The notes under the pieces are model-generated. The model was given only the letters and a program-made list of their open reading frames with translations, ran no database searches and was not told the origin of the DNA. The translations under genes were made by a program, and so were the position numbers. Source: Mya arenaria (Eukaryota > Mollusca > Bivalvia > Myida > Myidae). Taken from it: a stretch of DNA of 64,000 bases. Positions 13,101 through 25,300 of this stretch are shown in pieces. Every line of letters begins with the position of its first letter. Position 1 is the first letter of the stretch. The stretch spans positions 1,505,001 through 1,569,000 of the forward strand of contig NC_069135.1 of assembly GCF_026914265.1 (NCBI RefSeq). Direction: 5' to 3'.

Positions 13101-16100
13101 CTGTACCCTGTGTAAGTCTGTAGTTGATATAGTGTATATGTGAACATAACTCCCTTAACTTAGGCTGTACCCTGTGTAAGTCTGCAGTTGATATTGTGTA
13201 TATGTGGAACATAACTCCCTTAACTTAGGCTGTACCCTGTGTAAGCCTGTAGTTGATATTGTGTATATGTGAACTTAACTCCCTTAACTAAGGCTGTACC
13301 CTGTGTAAGTCTGCAGTTGATATTGTGTATATGTGGACATAACTCCCTTAACTAAGGCTGTACCCTGTGTAAGTCTGTAGTTCATATTGTGTATATATAT
13401 GTGGAACATAACTACCTTAACTAGGGCTATGTTGTGTATATGTGGAACATAACTCCCTTAACTAAGGCTATGTTGTGTATATGTGGAACATAACTCCCTA
13501 AACTAAGGCTATGTTGTGTATATGTGGAAAATAACTACCTTAACTAAGGCTATGTTGTGTATATGTGGAAAATAACTACCTTAACTACGGCTATGTTGTG
13601 TATATGTGGAACATAACTCCCTTAACTACGGCTATGTTGTGTATATGTGGAACATAACTCCCTTAACTACGGCTATGTTGTGTATATGTGGAAAATAACT
13701 CCCGTAACTACGGCTATGTTGTGTATATGTGGAACATAACTCCCGTAACTACGGCTATGTTGTGTATATGTGGAACATAACTCCCGTAACTGAGGCTATG
13801 TTGTGTATATGTGGAACATAACTACCTTAACTACGGCTATGTTGTGTATATGTGGAACATAACTCCCTTAACTAAGGCTATGTTGTGTATATGTGGAACA
13901 TAACTCCCTTAACTAAGGCTATGTTGTGTATATGTGGAACATAACTCCCTTAACTAAGGCTATGTTGTGTATATGTGGAACATAACTCCCTTAACTAAGG
14001 CTATGTTGTGTATATGTGGAACATAACTCCCTTAACTAAGGCTATGTTGTGTATATGTGGAACATAACTCCCTTAACTAAGGCTATGTTGTGTATATGTG
14101 GAACATAACTCCCTTAACTAAGGCTATGTTGTGTATATGTGGAACATAACTCCCTTAACTAAGGCTATGTTGTGTATATGTGGAACATAACTCCCTTAAC
14201 TAAGGCTATGTTGTGTATATGTGGAACATAACTCCCTTAACTAAGGCTATGTTGTGTATATGTGGAACACAACTCCCTTAACTACGGCTATGTTGTGTAT
14301 ATGTGGAAAATAACTCCCTTAACTACGGCTATGTTGTGTATATGTGGAACATAACTCCCGTAACTACGGCTATGTTGTGTATATGTGGAACATAACTACC
14401 TTAACTACGGCTATGTTGTGTATATGTGGAACATAACTCCCTTAACTAAGGCTATGTTGTGTATATGTGGAACATAACTCCCTTAACTAAGGCTATGTTG
14501 TGTATATGTGGAACATAACTCCCTTAACTAAGGCTATGTTGTGTTTATGTGGAACATAACTCCCTTAACTAAGGCTATGTTGTGTATATGTGGAACATAA
14601 CTCCCTTAACTAAGGCCATACCCTGTGTAAGTCTGTAGTTGATGCCAGGGATACTAAACTCATCAGCCCTTTCCTGAGATTTCTCCATGATCCAGCGGAT
14701 ATGCAGCGGCTCGTCCCCATCTATAGCCACACCAACTACAACAAGGGAGAGGGGAGAAATACATTGACAGTAACAAGTCTTGAGAAGATTGCAATTTTGA
14801 TACATATGAGGTGACCTGTAATTCGATACAATAAAAATATTCCTAAAATATATTATATTGTGAGTTGCATTTATACTGTGGGAGTATTATTGTTGATCTG
14901 TTATGTCATTCCAGTCAAAGAAAATGTCATTTCGATATGAAAGTTGGCCTAATAAAATGCTTGTCAATCTTACATTTAAATACTGGTAAGTTATGTTGAC
15001 AAGTGGCTTACCCCCGAATGGTTCCTCCTTGGGCCAGAGGAGAATCCTCACATACTCTATACAGTGTTCCGGCAGACGTGGGGTGTGGGCTATGGTACAC
15101 AGGGGGAAATTCACCTGTAGATACCAATTTGAAGTCTATCAAAGTTATTGATCATGTGTACACACTTATAGATAAAGCTTGTAAAAAGATGTTTTTACTT
15201 CAACCTAGTCTTTAATAATAATATTTTCATTTTATGTAAACAACTGGAATTTTTCTTAATTCCAATCATAGTCCTTTCCAATTTGTATCATGAACTGGTG
15301 CTATATTTATCATTAAGACTTAACTTTTGCTTAAACTAAACACCAACAAAATTCAAGCTTAAAATTGAAGCCTACAATAATAAATAATATTATTTGCCTT
15401 TGTTACTCTGATTTTATACCTGTGGTGGATAGAGATCCAGAGTACACTCTATGCAGGCAGACATGCCGGGAAGGACAACACGCGCATTACCCTTGAACCC
15501 TTCCGTCCCTCCGTCCACCATAGGCACGATACTAGACTGGTCCAGCTCACCTTCCTCATATTGTAGCATGCTCACCTACACAGGTGGGAAACATGGTTGG
15601 AAAACATGAGAAATAATAAAAACAGCATTCAATAAAATGATAATTCAGATTTGAAATAATTTGTTTTAAATTTTCAAATAATATAATGTATTTTTCATGA
15701 TTATGATTTGCTATGGAAGACTAGTTTTTGGAAAATTTTGATAAATGGTTGGTGTGCAAATGCAAATGGTCATTTCACTGGTTTGATCAGAATCAAAACA
15801 ATGCAAACTATTCTTAACAATCATGATGTCAGAAATTATAAATCAACCATTGAACAAGAAAAGACGTACCAGCATTCCATTTATCCATCTTCTTGCTACA
15901 ATTGAGTCCAACCCACACACAATGATGTGAAAATCTGCAATGGTTTAGAGATGAATCAGATAAAAAAACATTTTTGTTGAAATATCTATAAGTTTTCATT
16001 AATATTTCAGAGCAAAATTCTTTATAATCTAATACAAAATTGCAATTTGTTTAACCATTAAAGGAACAATTGGTGTACATTAAGTAAAGCACATGTAAAT

Positions 16101-18792
16101 AATTGGTGTAAATGTAAATAATTGGTGTACATGTAGGTAATTGGTGTTCATGTAGTTAATTGGTGTACATGTAGTTTATTGGTGTACATGTCGATAATTA
16201 GTGTTTGTGTAGATAATTGATGTAAATGTACATAATTGATGTACGTGCAGTTAATTGGTGCACATGTAGATAATCATTGTAAATGAAGGTAATTTGTGTA
16301 CATGTAGATAGTTGGTGTACAAATAGATAATCAGTGTACATGTAGTTAATTTGTGTACATGTAGATAGTTGGTGTACATGTAGGAAATTGGTGTACATGT
16401 AGGAAATTGGTGTACATGAGGATAATTGGTGTACATGAGGATAATTGGTGATAATTGGTGTACATGAGGATAATTGGTGTACATGAGGATAATTGGTGTT
16501 CATGAGGATAATTGGTGTACATGAAGATAATTGGTGTACATGAGAAAAATTGGTGTACATGTAGTTAATTGATGTACATGTAGATAATTGGTGTACATGT
16601 AGTACAGAATACATTTTATATTAATTACTATGAAATTCACAATGTTTTTTAACCGAAACAACAGCTTTACTTACTTCTGTAGAATGATTCATCATAATCC
16701 TGGATCTTTGCATAGTGTCTTTTAGTGAATTAAGGATATAACACATTTTCAAACCAACAAAATACAACTAATAATCCATATTAGAGGTCAAGCTTATAAA
16801 GTAAGCAAATTTGATATCCTTATCTACCAAAAGTTAAACTAATATGTTTCTAAAGCTGTACAATGATATTCAATTTACAATTGTCTTATTAAAATGTGCA
16901 TGTAGGGTTTTAGCTGTCAGAAGAGTTATGGAAGGGTGCTGCACCCTGCCCTTTTTTTGGTCATACCCTTCCGCCTACATGGAGGCATATGAATGCATAT
17001 AAACTTTACATATTTTGTAGTTGAAACCTTATATAACTTCAATTAAACACAATTCCTAACATTTTACATTTTCTGTCAAATTCATAATGTTCAAGTTCTT
17101 CACAGAAAGATAAAATGTGCACCCTGTCCTTTCTGAAAGCTGGCAAATTCCTAGTATGACATTAAAACTGTAGTAAATGGTATCATTTTGCTTGAGTTAC
17201 TACAATATCAGTAAAAAAAGACGGAACAAAGCAACTGTTAGCACAATGAAAAAGATACGGAGTGACATTACAGCCTGGGATTCTGTTGTTGATGAACTCA
17301 GCAGCTACCTCTGCCTTTGCTCTCCCTACATCTTTTGGTCTGAATGTGATTGTTATACAAGCAATCGTTACGCATAATCAATTACTTGGTAAAGGTGCAA
17401 AATTTAAATATATGAAGTCCAAACTATTGACCTTCCAAGTGATAAGCGAGGTACAGCCAAATTAATAAGTTTTGCATTATGCCAAAAATGACCATTTTCT
17501 TCTTTGAAAAACAGACCACAACCTGGCAGCTATTTCTAATCAACACATTTTTTTTCAAATAAAAGTATTTGATTTTCAATTACAATTTTGAATATAAAAG
17601 AGAATAAACATTCTTAAAGGCTGCCTACCTGATTTGTATCAGAACCATAACATTATTTGCAAAGGAACATACTCATAAAGGCTTCAAACCTAAAGAGGAA
17701 CTGTCTGTTGAGATTGGAGACATCTATGGTGTCCATGTCAATGATGTCGATGTTTTTAAAACCAATCAACGCCTAAAATACAGAACAATCCTTGTGACAT
17801 GATTCAGTTGTGTGTTTTCCTCCTTTTAAAAGTTAACTTATACATATAATACACTACCCCTTGACCATTAATGTACAACTAAAATTAAAAACAAGTAATT
17901 GTTTCAACATTTTATGATCCATTTAAAGCTGCACTCTCACAGATTGAATGTTTTGACAACTTTTTTATTTTTTGTCTTGGAACGAGCCAATTTATTAAAA
18001 AAATGCATGGAAACTAGTAATATATGACTGCTGTCAAAAGGTCAGGTCGCAGATTTTCATATTTCTGTTCAAAAAATTGATGTTTTGTGCATTTTCCTTA
18101 AACCTTTAATAACAATTTAGGACATAAAACATTAATTTTCGAACAGAAAATATATGAAAATCTGCCACCTGACCTTTTGACAGCAGTCATATATCACTAG
18201 TTTGCAGATGTAAAAATTGGCTCATTCCAAGACAAAAAAATAAAAAAGTTGACAAAACGGCAAATCTGTGAGAGTGCAGCTTTAAGTTTGTATAAAACAA
18301 AGAGGAATTATCTCAGATAAAAAAAGTAAATTTGTACTAATTTTTCCTCTATTTCATGAAAATTATGAAATACATTGAGGACAGCCAAGCATTTACCAGA
18401 TCTTTGAGCAGTTCACAACCAAGACCTCCAGCTCCAATAATCAGCAGCTTACACACCTCCTGCAGGAATGTCAAAGTCTGGAAACGAACAGAAAAGGCTA
18501 TTTATATAAACATTTCAAATTATATTATTTAAGATTAAATTAACATGTTATCATGAAATGTGTGCTATAAATTTCCAGTATATAATAATAACTTAAAATA
18601 TATTTCACTGACCATTATTTTTTTCGGACATTCACAAAATAAATGTACCTTTTCATCTGCATACACTAAAAATCAGACATGAAAGTATATAGTTACCTCA
18701 GAGCTTGGCTCAAAATCTGGGTGAGCAAAGGGCCCAGTTCTCTCCAGGAACTTTTGTACATGGCACCATCTGCCTGCCCAGTCAGAAGACAT
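10118..18792 (-). CDS. UBA3: UBA3, NEDD8-activating enzyme E1 catalytic subunit
   Basis: UBA3 adenylates NEDD8, carries it as a thioester and hands it to UBC12, working with NAE1. Fifteen coding exons join in phase: 18697-18792, 18397-18477, 17690-17772, 17259-17339, 16675-16718, 15870-15934, 15420-15575, 15012-15114, 14622-14735, 12414-12467, 12138-12174, 11831-11912, 11442-11542, 10776-10894 and 10118-10215. They give 437 residues; the human protein has 463. Visible parts: the nucleotide loop GAGGLG at 47-52; the acidic [17 protein letters not shown] in exon 3; zinc cysteines CIEC (exon 7) and C-x2-C in exon 13; the catalytic cysteine in FPLCTIA, residue 208; [11 protein letters not shown]; and the C-terminal UBC12-binding fold from MKSPGVTAM onward. 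The first ATG directly follows an acceptor-like TTTATTTCTAG, so a short upstream exon is possible. Introns 5, 9 and 13 carry minisatellites and intron 2 a MITE. Confidence 0.96.
11135..11345. repeat. Degenerate minisatellite in UBA3 intron 13
   Basis: Several copies of a roughly 30-bp unit built on CAGTTGGTCACATT and TTTATCTCATGT lie between exons 13 and 14. The copies differ in length and sequence. Confidence 0.7.
12670..13427. repeat. 65-bp minisatellite in UBA3 intron 9 carrying copies of the exon 9 end
   Basis: About eleven units of 63-65 bp. Each holds, on the plus strand, CCCTGTGTAAGTCTGTAGTT, which is the complement of the last bases of UBA3 exon 9 (codons for INYRLTQ plus one G) with its splice donor. 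The rest of the unit matches the first bases of intron 9. Read on the minus strand, each copy presents ...CAGG|GTACAG, against the true CAGG|GTATGG at 14622. No copy has an acceptor of its own. Confidence 0.9.
13428..14621. repeat. 41-bp minisatellite in UBA3 intron 9
   Basis: About 29 copies of a 41-bp unit (ATGTTGTGTATATGTGGAAC then ATAACTCCCTTAACTAAGGCT) that abuts the exon 9 donor at 14622. The unit equals the 65-bp unit minus its exon-derived 24 bp, so one type arose from the other. Blocks with 'aactacgg' and blocks with 'aactaagg' alternate, which suggests local homogenisation. Confidence 0.93.
16066..16612. repeat. About 19-bp minisatellite in UBA3 intron 5
   Basis: Around 28 copies of ATAATTGGTGTACATGTAG and variants lie between exons 5 and 6. 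The long minus-strand frame here (repeated [11 protein letters not shown]) is a by-product of the repeat. Confidence 0.9.
17927..18281. mobile_element. Fold-back MITE with TTAA target duplication, UBA3 intron 2
   Basis: The left end AGCTGCACTCTCACAGATT is mirrored at the right end, and the inverted similarity runs inwards for over 100 bp (CTTGG-A-GAGCCAATTT on both arms; CTGACCTTTTGACAGCAGTC on the right against its complement on the left). TTAA flanks both ends (17923-17926 and 18282-18285). It is non-coding, 355 bp. TTAA targeting fits the piggyBac or Kolobok superfamilies. Confidence 0.85.
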
Positions 18793-19389
18793 CTAGAAAT
18801 AAAATGAAGTTCTTTTAACAAGAATATCAATTCCAGCACTCTTGTCTTTGACATAATCAATGTAGTACGTATGAGCAGTTTAAATATTGTCTTTGACTCA
18901 TAGTTTAAAACAACATGTAGACTACCGGTAATTTAAAATGACAACAATGAAACACTCGTGAAAAAAGTAAGCGAATGGAAGTTCGAATGGAAAGGGAACG
19001 AATCGATTAACATCATTACATGACAACTAGAGAAACATGTAAACAGACTATAAACCAATATATTCGATAATAAATTAACATAATACACCGTACGTCAATC
19101 GGCACCGACAACTTCAATGTAATTACAAATGATATCGCGAAGGAGGAAATTTTGACAAGTGTGATTTAAGTAAGGACAATATTGTTGGGCCGCTTACAAC
19201 AAATTATTTTCGTTTCGTACCCAATAATTCTCATCCCAAGAACAAATATATTATTGAACTAACAAATCGTAGTGGAGAGAGTCTGTGATTTTTGAATTGA
19301 TATAAAGAAAAAATATAAGATTTTTCTTTATCTGGATTAGCAGGATTTCTAAAAATAAGTTGCAAATATTTAAAGTCGAAAACGTAAAA
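18793..19389. promoter_or_regulatory. Bidirectional promoter region, UBA3 / ARL6IP5
   Basis: Only 597 bp separate the UBA3 ATG (minus) from the ARL6IP5 ATG (plus), so both promoters and both 5' UTRs must lie here unless first exons lie elsewhere. No TATA box stands out. The interval is not visibly CpG-rich. The promoter role is inferred from arrangement. Confidence 0.6.
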
Positions 19390-22300
19390 ATGGCTGACGT
19401 GCAACTCGCACCTCTTCGAACAATCGGAGATTTTTTGCTTGAATCCGCACGTTTTCAGATTCCAAATATAAATGATCCAGAAAAATGGGCTAACAGAGTG
19501 ATGAATAATCTACTGTATTACCAGACGAATTACTTCCTCATGGCTCTTGTAACATTTCTTTTCATAGGGTAAGTTGCACATTTCGGACACTTCAATGAAA
19601 GGTTGATTTCGGATAAATGTAAATTAATACATGATTCAAGTTTTTATCTTTTTATTACTATTTCACTTAAATACGAGGATTCTTTTTGAGTTATTCTTAT
19701 ATAGTTTTAATTAACTATTTGAAGACTTAAAAGGAGCATAATATCACTGAGACTGCAAGTTTGATCAGCACTTTTGATATCAAATCAAGGTTAGGACGCA
19801 GATCATCTTGTACACCTGACCAGTCAGGCGCGTAGCTACCTATACGCAACTACGGGCTGAATCAACATGAATCGGACAAAAAAAATCAATAGAAAAAATA
19901 AGACAAAGTTGCAGTATGCATACTTCTACTTGACTACATGATCGGATGAAAGATCCTGAAAAAATAACATTTCCCAGTACCATACAATGCACCATGGTTT
20001 TCAAAATGTTTTTGGCATCCCCCCCTCCCCCAGCAAAACTATGAATGCACATGAAAATAGGGCTAGCTGTGCCCCTGCCAGTGATAGATAATATATGATT
20101 CCTCAATGTCATTGGCATATAAGGCTCTTATAATGATATGTTGATGCCCTAAACATCTCCTAAGTCAAACTTATATAACAATTTTGAAAATCATTAAGTA
20201 AGGGACGGACCTTGTTCAAACTTCAATTTGAAAATTGTTTTTTTTAAATCAACATTATTTATCATAAATAATGTTGATTTAACAAAAAATCTTTCAATTG
20301 AAATAAATTATGTAGCTATCTTCTGTTTATGTTAACCACAGAAATAGGAATAACAGTGAAAAGTAATTTGCAGTTTGTCATACCCATTTTTCGAAAATTT
20401 TAACCATGAAAAGAAATCGATTTAACCATTATTCAGTGGATTAATTTAATTATCTTTATCATGGCTATGTTGACCTATTGTGTTTTTCAATATTTCAGAA
20501 TAATCCACCCAGTGTTTTTCAATATTTCAGAATAATCCACCCAGTGAAGATGGTGTGTGGGTTTATAGCAATCTCAATAGCATTTGGAGGTTTTGTGTAC
20601 TGCACAAGTTCCCAGTACAAGGCAAGGAGGTTTAAGAGGGATCATCCGATTGTCAGCGTCCTGCTTATTCTGCTTGCTGGCTACATACTCGTGTATGCAG
20701 TGGGAGCTGTCATAGTCTTCATGTTCGGCATCGCCTTTCCCATGATGTGTATGTATGGACTGATATGATGCGGTGATTTTATAGCAAGCCCCTGCTCTCA
20801 ATTTATGTCGAAACTGCTTGTATAATTATAACAAATAATTGATAAGTTCAAACCTCTCAAAGTTTTTAAGACAGTTGGCAATATAATTGATTTCGAGATC
20901 ACATTGACTCACTGATATACTGATGCAAAAAGACTGAAAAGAAATAAGTGTGACATAGGGGTTGAAAATTCAAACCCAGTTTTCATGATTGTCACCTATT
21001 TTACATGAAAGTAAATACTTCAAATTACATGGAAATAACTTTAGGAAAGTATCAGAAAATACAAATAAAAAAATATTTTGACCTTAAGGCCACAACAAAT
21101 TGATCATTTGTTCGTCGGATTTGCCGCACCTAAAATTCGAAAAACGAAAAAAAAATAAAAAAAAACTTTTTTTGCGCCCGCACTTACTATTTGGCCGCGC
21201 ATATTATTTTTTTTGTTTACTTCTGAATTTCCTCTATTTTCTGAAGTTATTTTACTAAGAATTTAATCCTTCAACGTCAACTTCGCCTTTTTTGAAGGTA
21301 TTTCCATGCTTTACATTCTTCGCGAGCAAAATTTCCTCGTGTCAGGACAAAATCAGGTCCGGGGAACCGCAAAACAGCCGATATTTGTTGACAGTCTTTT
21401 TTGTCGGGAATATTTTGCAGGACGCACCGTTGTTATTTATTTCCGGTATTAATTTTCGGGTTACTTTCAGTTTTCGTAATGTAAAATACACGTTTTAAAT
21501 GAAAATCAGTGTCAAAGTCAATGGATTACAGTCTTCAGTAAACAACAACAGTTTCACAGCGTCGAAGTCAATAATTATATATGTGTGTTTTAAGTAATTC
21601 ATTGTTTTGTACTCAAAATTTTGTGTTAAATAATAACTAAATCGGATTTTGAGTGCAAAACTTATATTAAAATACACGGACACACGACTTAACACAATTG
21701 AACATGTTTTGGTGAGTTATTTTTTAAATTTTCTAAAATGCATTTCTCAGTTTTCATATAATCATAATCGTTATAAACAGATAAAAATAGTAGGACTTGT
21801 AAATGTTTTAGAAACAGCCTGTACATTGAATTTATGAACCAGTCAATCCACGCCCCCTTCCCCCCCCCCCCCCCCCCCAGGTCCTGGGGTATACCAGGGA
21901 TAGTCGGGGAAATGGGCCAAGTTTTTACCTTCCAGGTGGCCCCACAGTGCCGGGTGAATGCAGTGGATATACCCGGGGTTGGCTGGACTGAAAATCGAAA
22001 GTCCCCGCTATTCCCCGGACCTTGGGGCGTGGTTACAATTGACTAGTGCATTACATACACATGGACAGTATAAAAAAACATCAGTAAAATCAGAAAATAA
22101 AACCTTTTATAAGTAAAATGACTGTTTTAATTTTCTCAATTCTTCGTTTTTATCCACTTGTTTTCTTTGATCCATTTGTATAAAATGGCCTGTAATTAAA
22201 GTGGCCTGTTTCTTATGGGCATTGGTTTATACTATTTTTTTTTAGCTCGATTGTGACGAAAGCCAGGGATGATAAAATTCCGGATTAATCCGGAATTCCG

Positions 22301-25300
22301 GATTTAAGGCCTCACGGATCGATTTTGAGATATATGTAAATCCGTTGAGTTTTTTCTAGGGAGGGAGGGGTACAGGGAGCGATTCGAGCTATGTTCGAAC
22401 AATATGGGTACGAAAGGTGAGTTTTCCGGAAGTGTAAATCCGGAAATTAACGAACATATTTACGTCTTGCCAATCGAGCTATATGATTGGTTAAGATAGC
22501 GTCGGGTGATTACGGAAATTACCGATCGGACTAGAAAACAGTATCCGGATATGACAGACGACGAAGATTAATAAACGAGTATTGGAAAAACACGACCACC
22601 ACCAACTTCTAAAAACATCGATTCGTCGATTAAAAGGTATATTTGCTATTTAGTTTTAAGAGAAATTGCCGAAACGTTACTTTTAAAGTTAATAGAATGT
22701 GTTAAAACTGAGAATGGCTTTTTGCGCATGTACTGATGTAGCAATATTTCGGACATCCCGATTCGGATTTTGTTATAATAAATGATTTTTATTTTACAAA
22801 TTATATTTAGCCGATTGAAGTTTACGATGTAAACCGTTTCTTTATTGTTCTCATAATGTTTGAAGCATTGTTCTCAATAAGAAGTGGCTGTTGACCATAA
22901 TGGAAGGTTCAAATAAAAATCACTATCCCCACCCTGACACATTCAAGGTGGCTGTAACAACCATTAAGCATTAGATAAGCGAGCAGTGTTTTTATCCTTT
23001 TACCAGTTCACCAATCACTTTTTATCATGTAACCTAAATTGTGTTCTCTTTTATACCCTACCTAGTTCTCACTTTTCTGATGTGATTTGCCTCATCAGTG
23101 TTTTATTTTTTTCACTAACAAGCCGGTGGACACCGTTCATGTCAGTAACACTCAGAAGAGGGGTTGACATTAAACTGAGATAGATAGATAGATAAAATTG
23201 GGTTGTTTAAAATTTAAAGAAAAAATGAATTAATATTTTGTAGTAGTAATATATATTAAGTAAGAGCAATCAGTTTATTTTCTATTTGAGACAGTTCAAC
23301 AAATCTTCTTGAGGACCCAGTTTGAGTGAGATTTAATTTCTATAGTTGTAATTTGTATTTCCAGGTATGTTGATGGTTCCAAAAGTCAGGGATGAACAGA
23401 CACCTCAGCCAGTGCATCCGGTTGTTCCTGTCAATGACCGACAATTCAATTCAGATGCCATGATTCTTGGATTTATGGCTGAACATGACCTTCCATACCC
23501 CTGGTACCACATGTAGTGAGTCTTACTTAAGACACTTGCCAAAGATACAAAAGCTCTCAGCGAATTAAAACTTCAAAGGTGTAGAGCATTATATAAGATG
23601 ACTTCCGGAGAGGCAAGCCATTTCAATGATGAACTTGTTGAGGAGTTAAGTGATACTCGGTGTGTGCTACTGGACACCTGTAACATCATGAGGAGAAAAA
23701 ATCCGAATGCCAAAGCATTTACAGTCCCATTTGGATATTACTTGGAATTCCGAATAATTATTAATATAATATATAATAATTAATAATATTTTATATTCTC
23801 ATCAAATGTGCAGATAATGGAATAAATACTCTTATGTCTGATATATAAAATTTGAATAAATAACACTTTACAATAAACATTTGCAAGCTTGATATTTGAT
23901 ATGTTATTCATTATTATTTATCAAACATCCCACAGTATAGACTATTCATACACAGGCATTTGATCATAGCCAGTTAAGTTTTATGGGAAGTGGACAACTG
24001 AACCAAAATGTCAGGTACATGTCTTATGCCTGTGACTTAAGGTAAAAAAGTAAATTTAACTTTGTTCAAAGACAAAGGTGTTAAACTTCACTGCTAAGAT
24101 TCCTGATAATTGTTCTGATTGCGGAAGTCTCCTGTTGGACATAATTATATCTACCAAACCGAAAGGTGAACTCCTTGAACACTATTCTAAGACAAAAAAG
24201 GGTATTAGAAACTCTGAAATACTGAAAGCTTAGGGGGGCTTTGCCCCCCTTGTCCCCGCACCAGGGCTTTGCCCTGGACCCATCGGGGCCTTTAGCGGCC
24301 CCCTGAACCCCACGCAGACATTTTCAGGATTGGCAACTTGGCCCTGTTATCATCCCTGGAAAGCTGATAGCTTATAGAATCACTCTCGAGTCCGTTTCCT
24401 GGGCAGAAACCAGTACTGTGTCCTTTTTTTGAGAAGCTATGAGAAAGTTCCCCTGGTGGGGATCGAACCCACAACCTCTTAGGTGAGAGGCGGACACCTA
24501 TACCACTAGACCACTCTCACCCTCTTATGGGCATTGAAGCTATGGAGGCCGACATGATATTCTTTTTCAAGGCACGGACCTATAAACCATAGGTTCGGGG
24601 TAAAGGCGGGTTCTTTAAAGGGAAATATCTTTATTCCACCACCTGCTCTAATATAATGACTGGTGCCACATTTGCAGATTTGTTTGATACTGCTTTATTT
24701 ATGTTGTCCCGCAATTTAATCCACAGTGTCTTTTATAGATATGTTCTCTGTGTTATTTACATTTTCAATCTTCTGAAATGTCAAAGTCACTAGTAGTTGA
24801 CACCAATTTAATCATGTGCTTCAAGAGGTTCAAATTTAGACCTGACCCAATATTTAGAAATGCTCAAATCATGAATAACTCATACAAGTCTAAAATGTTT
24901 TTTTTTGTAATAGTAAGTTACGGAATGAATACAATAGTTTTCTTTTTGGTCTTCGAATAATTGTATGTTACTATGAGGAATGTTGTCTTTACAATAATCC
25001 ACGTTTAAATTGAAGTTAATAGTAAAGCACTGGACCTTATTGCCATTTGTTAAATATTGAGAGAGATTTTCATGTCACTGTGATACAATCAAAACCTTTT
25101 CATTAATAACTGAACATATGTTTGCAATTAAAAAGCATTTCTTGACATAATTGTATGATAAATTTGGTAACAAATATACTTTTTAATTTTTTTTAATTTT
25201 TCGCCTTGCGCTCGCCTCTGATTTGCCTTAAATTCAAAAAAAAGTATTTTTATTTTTTTTTCGCTCGCTCGCTCCTACTTTTATTGGGCAAAATCCGTAG

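Noticed and set aside
16198-16614. 138-codon minus-strand frame, His/Tyr/Asn-rich
   Set aside because: It is a by-product of the 19-bp minisatellite in UBA3 intron 5.
24440-24522. Possible functional tRNA gene (CTC anticodon-like loop)
   Set aside because: A and B boxes are present, but the anticodon stem does not pair well and the tail is a SINE body that recurs at 50.0 kb.
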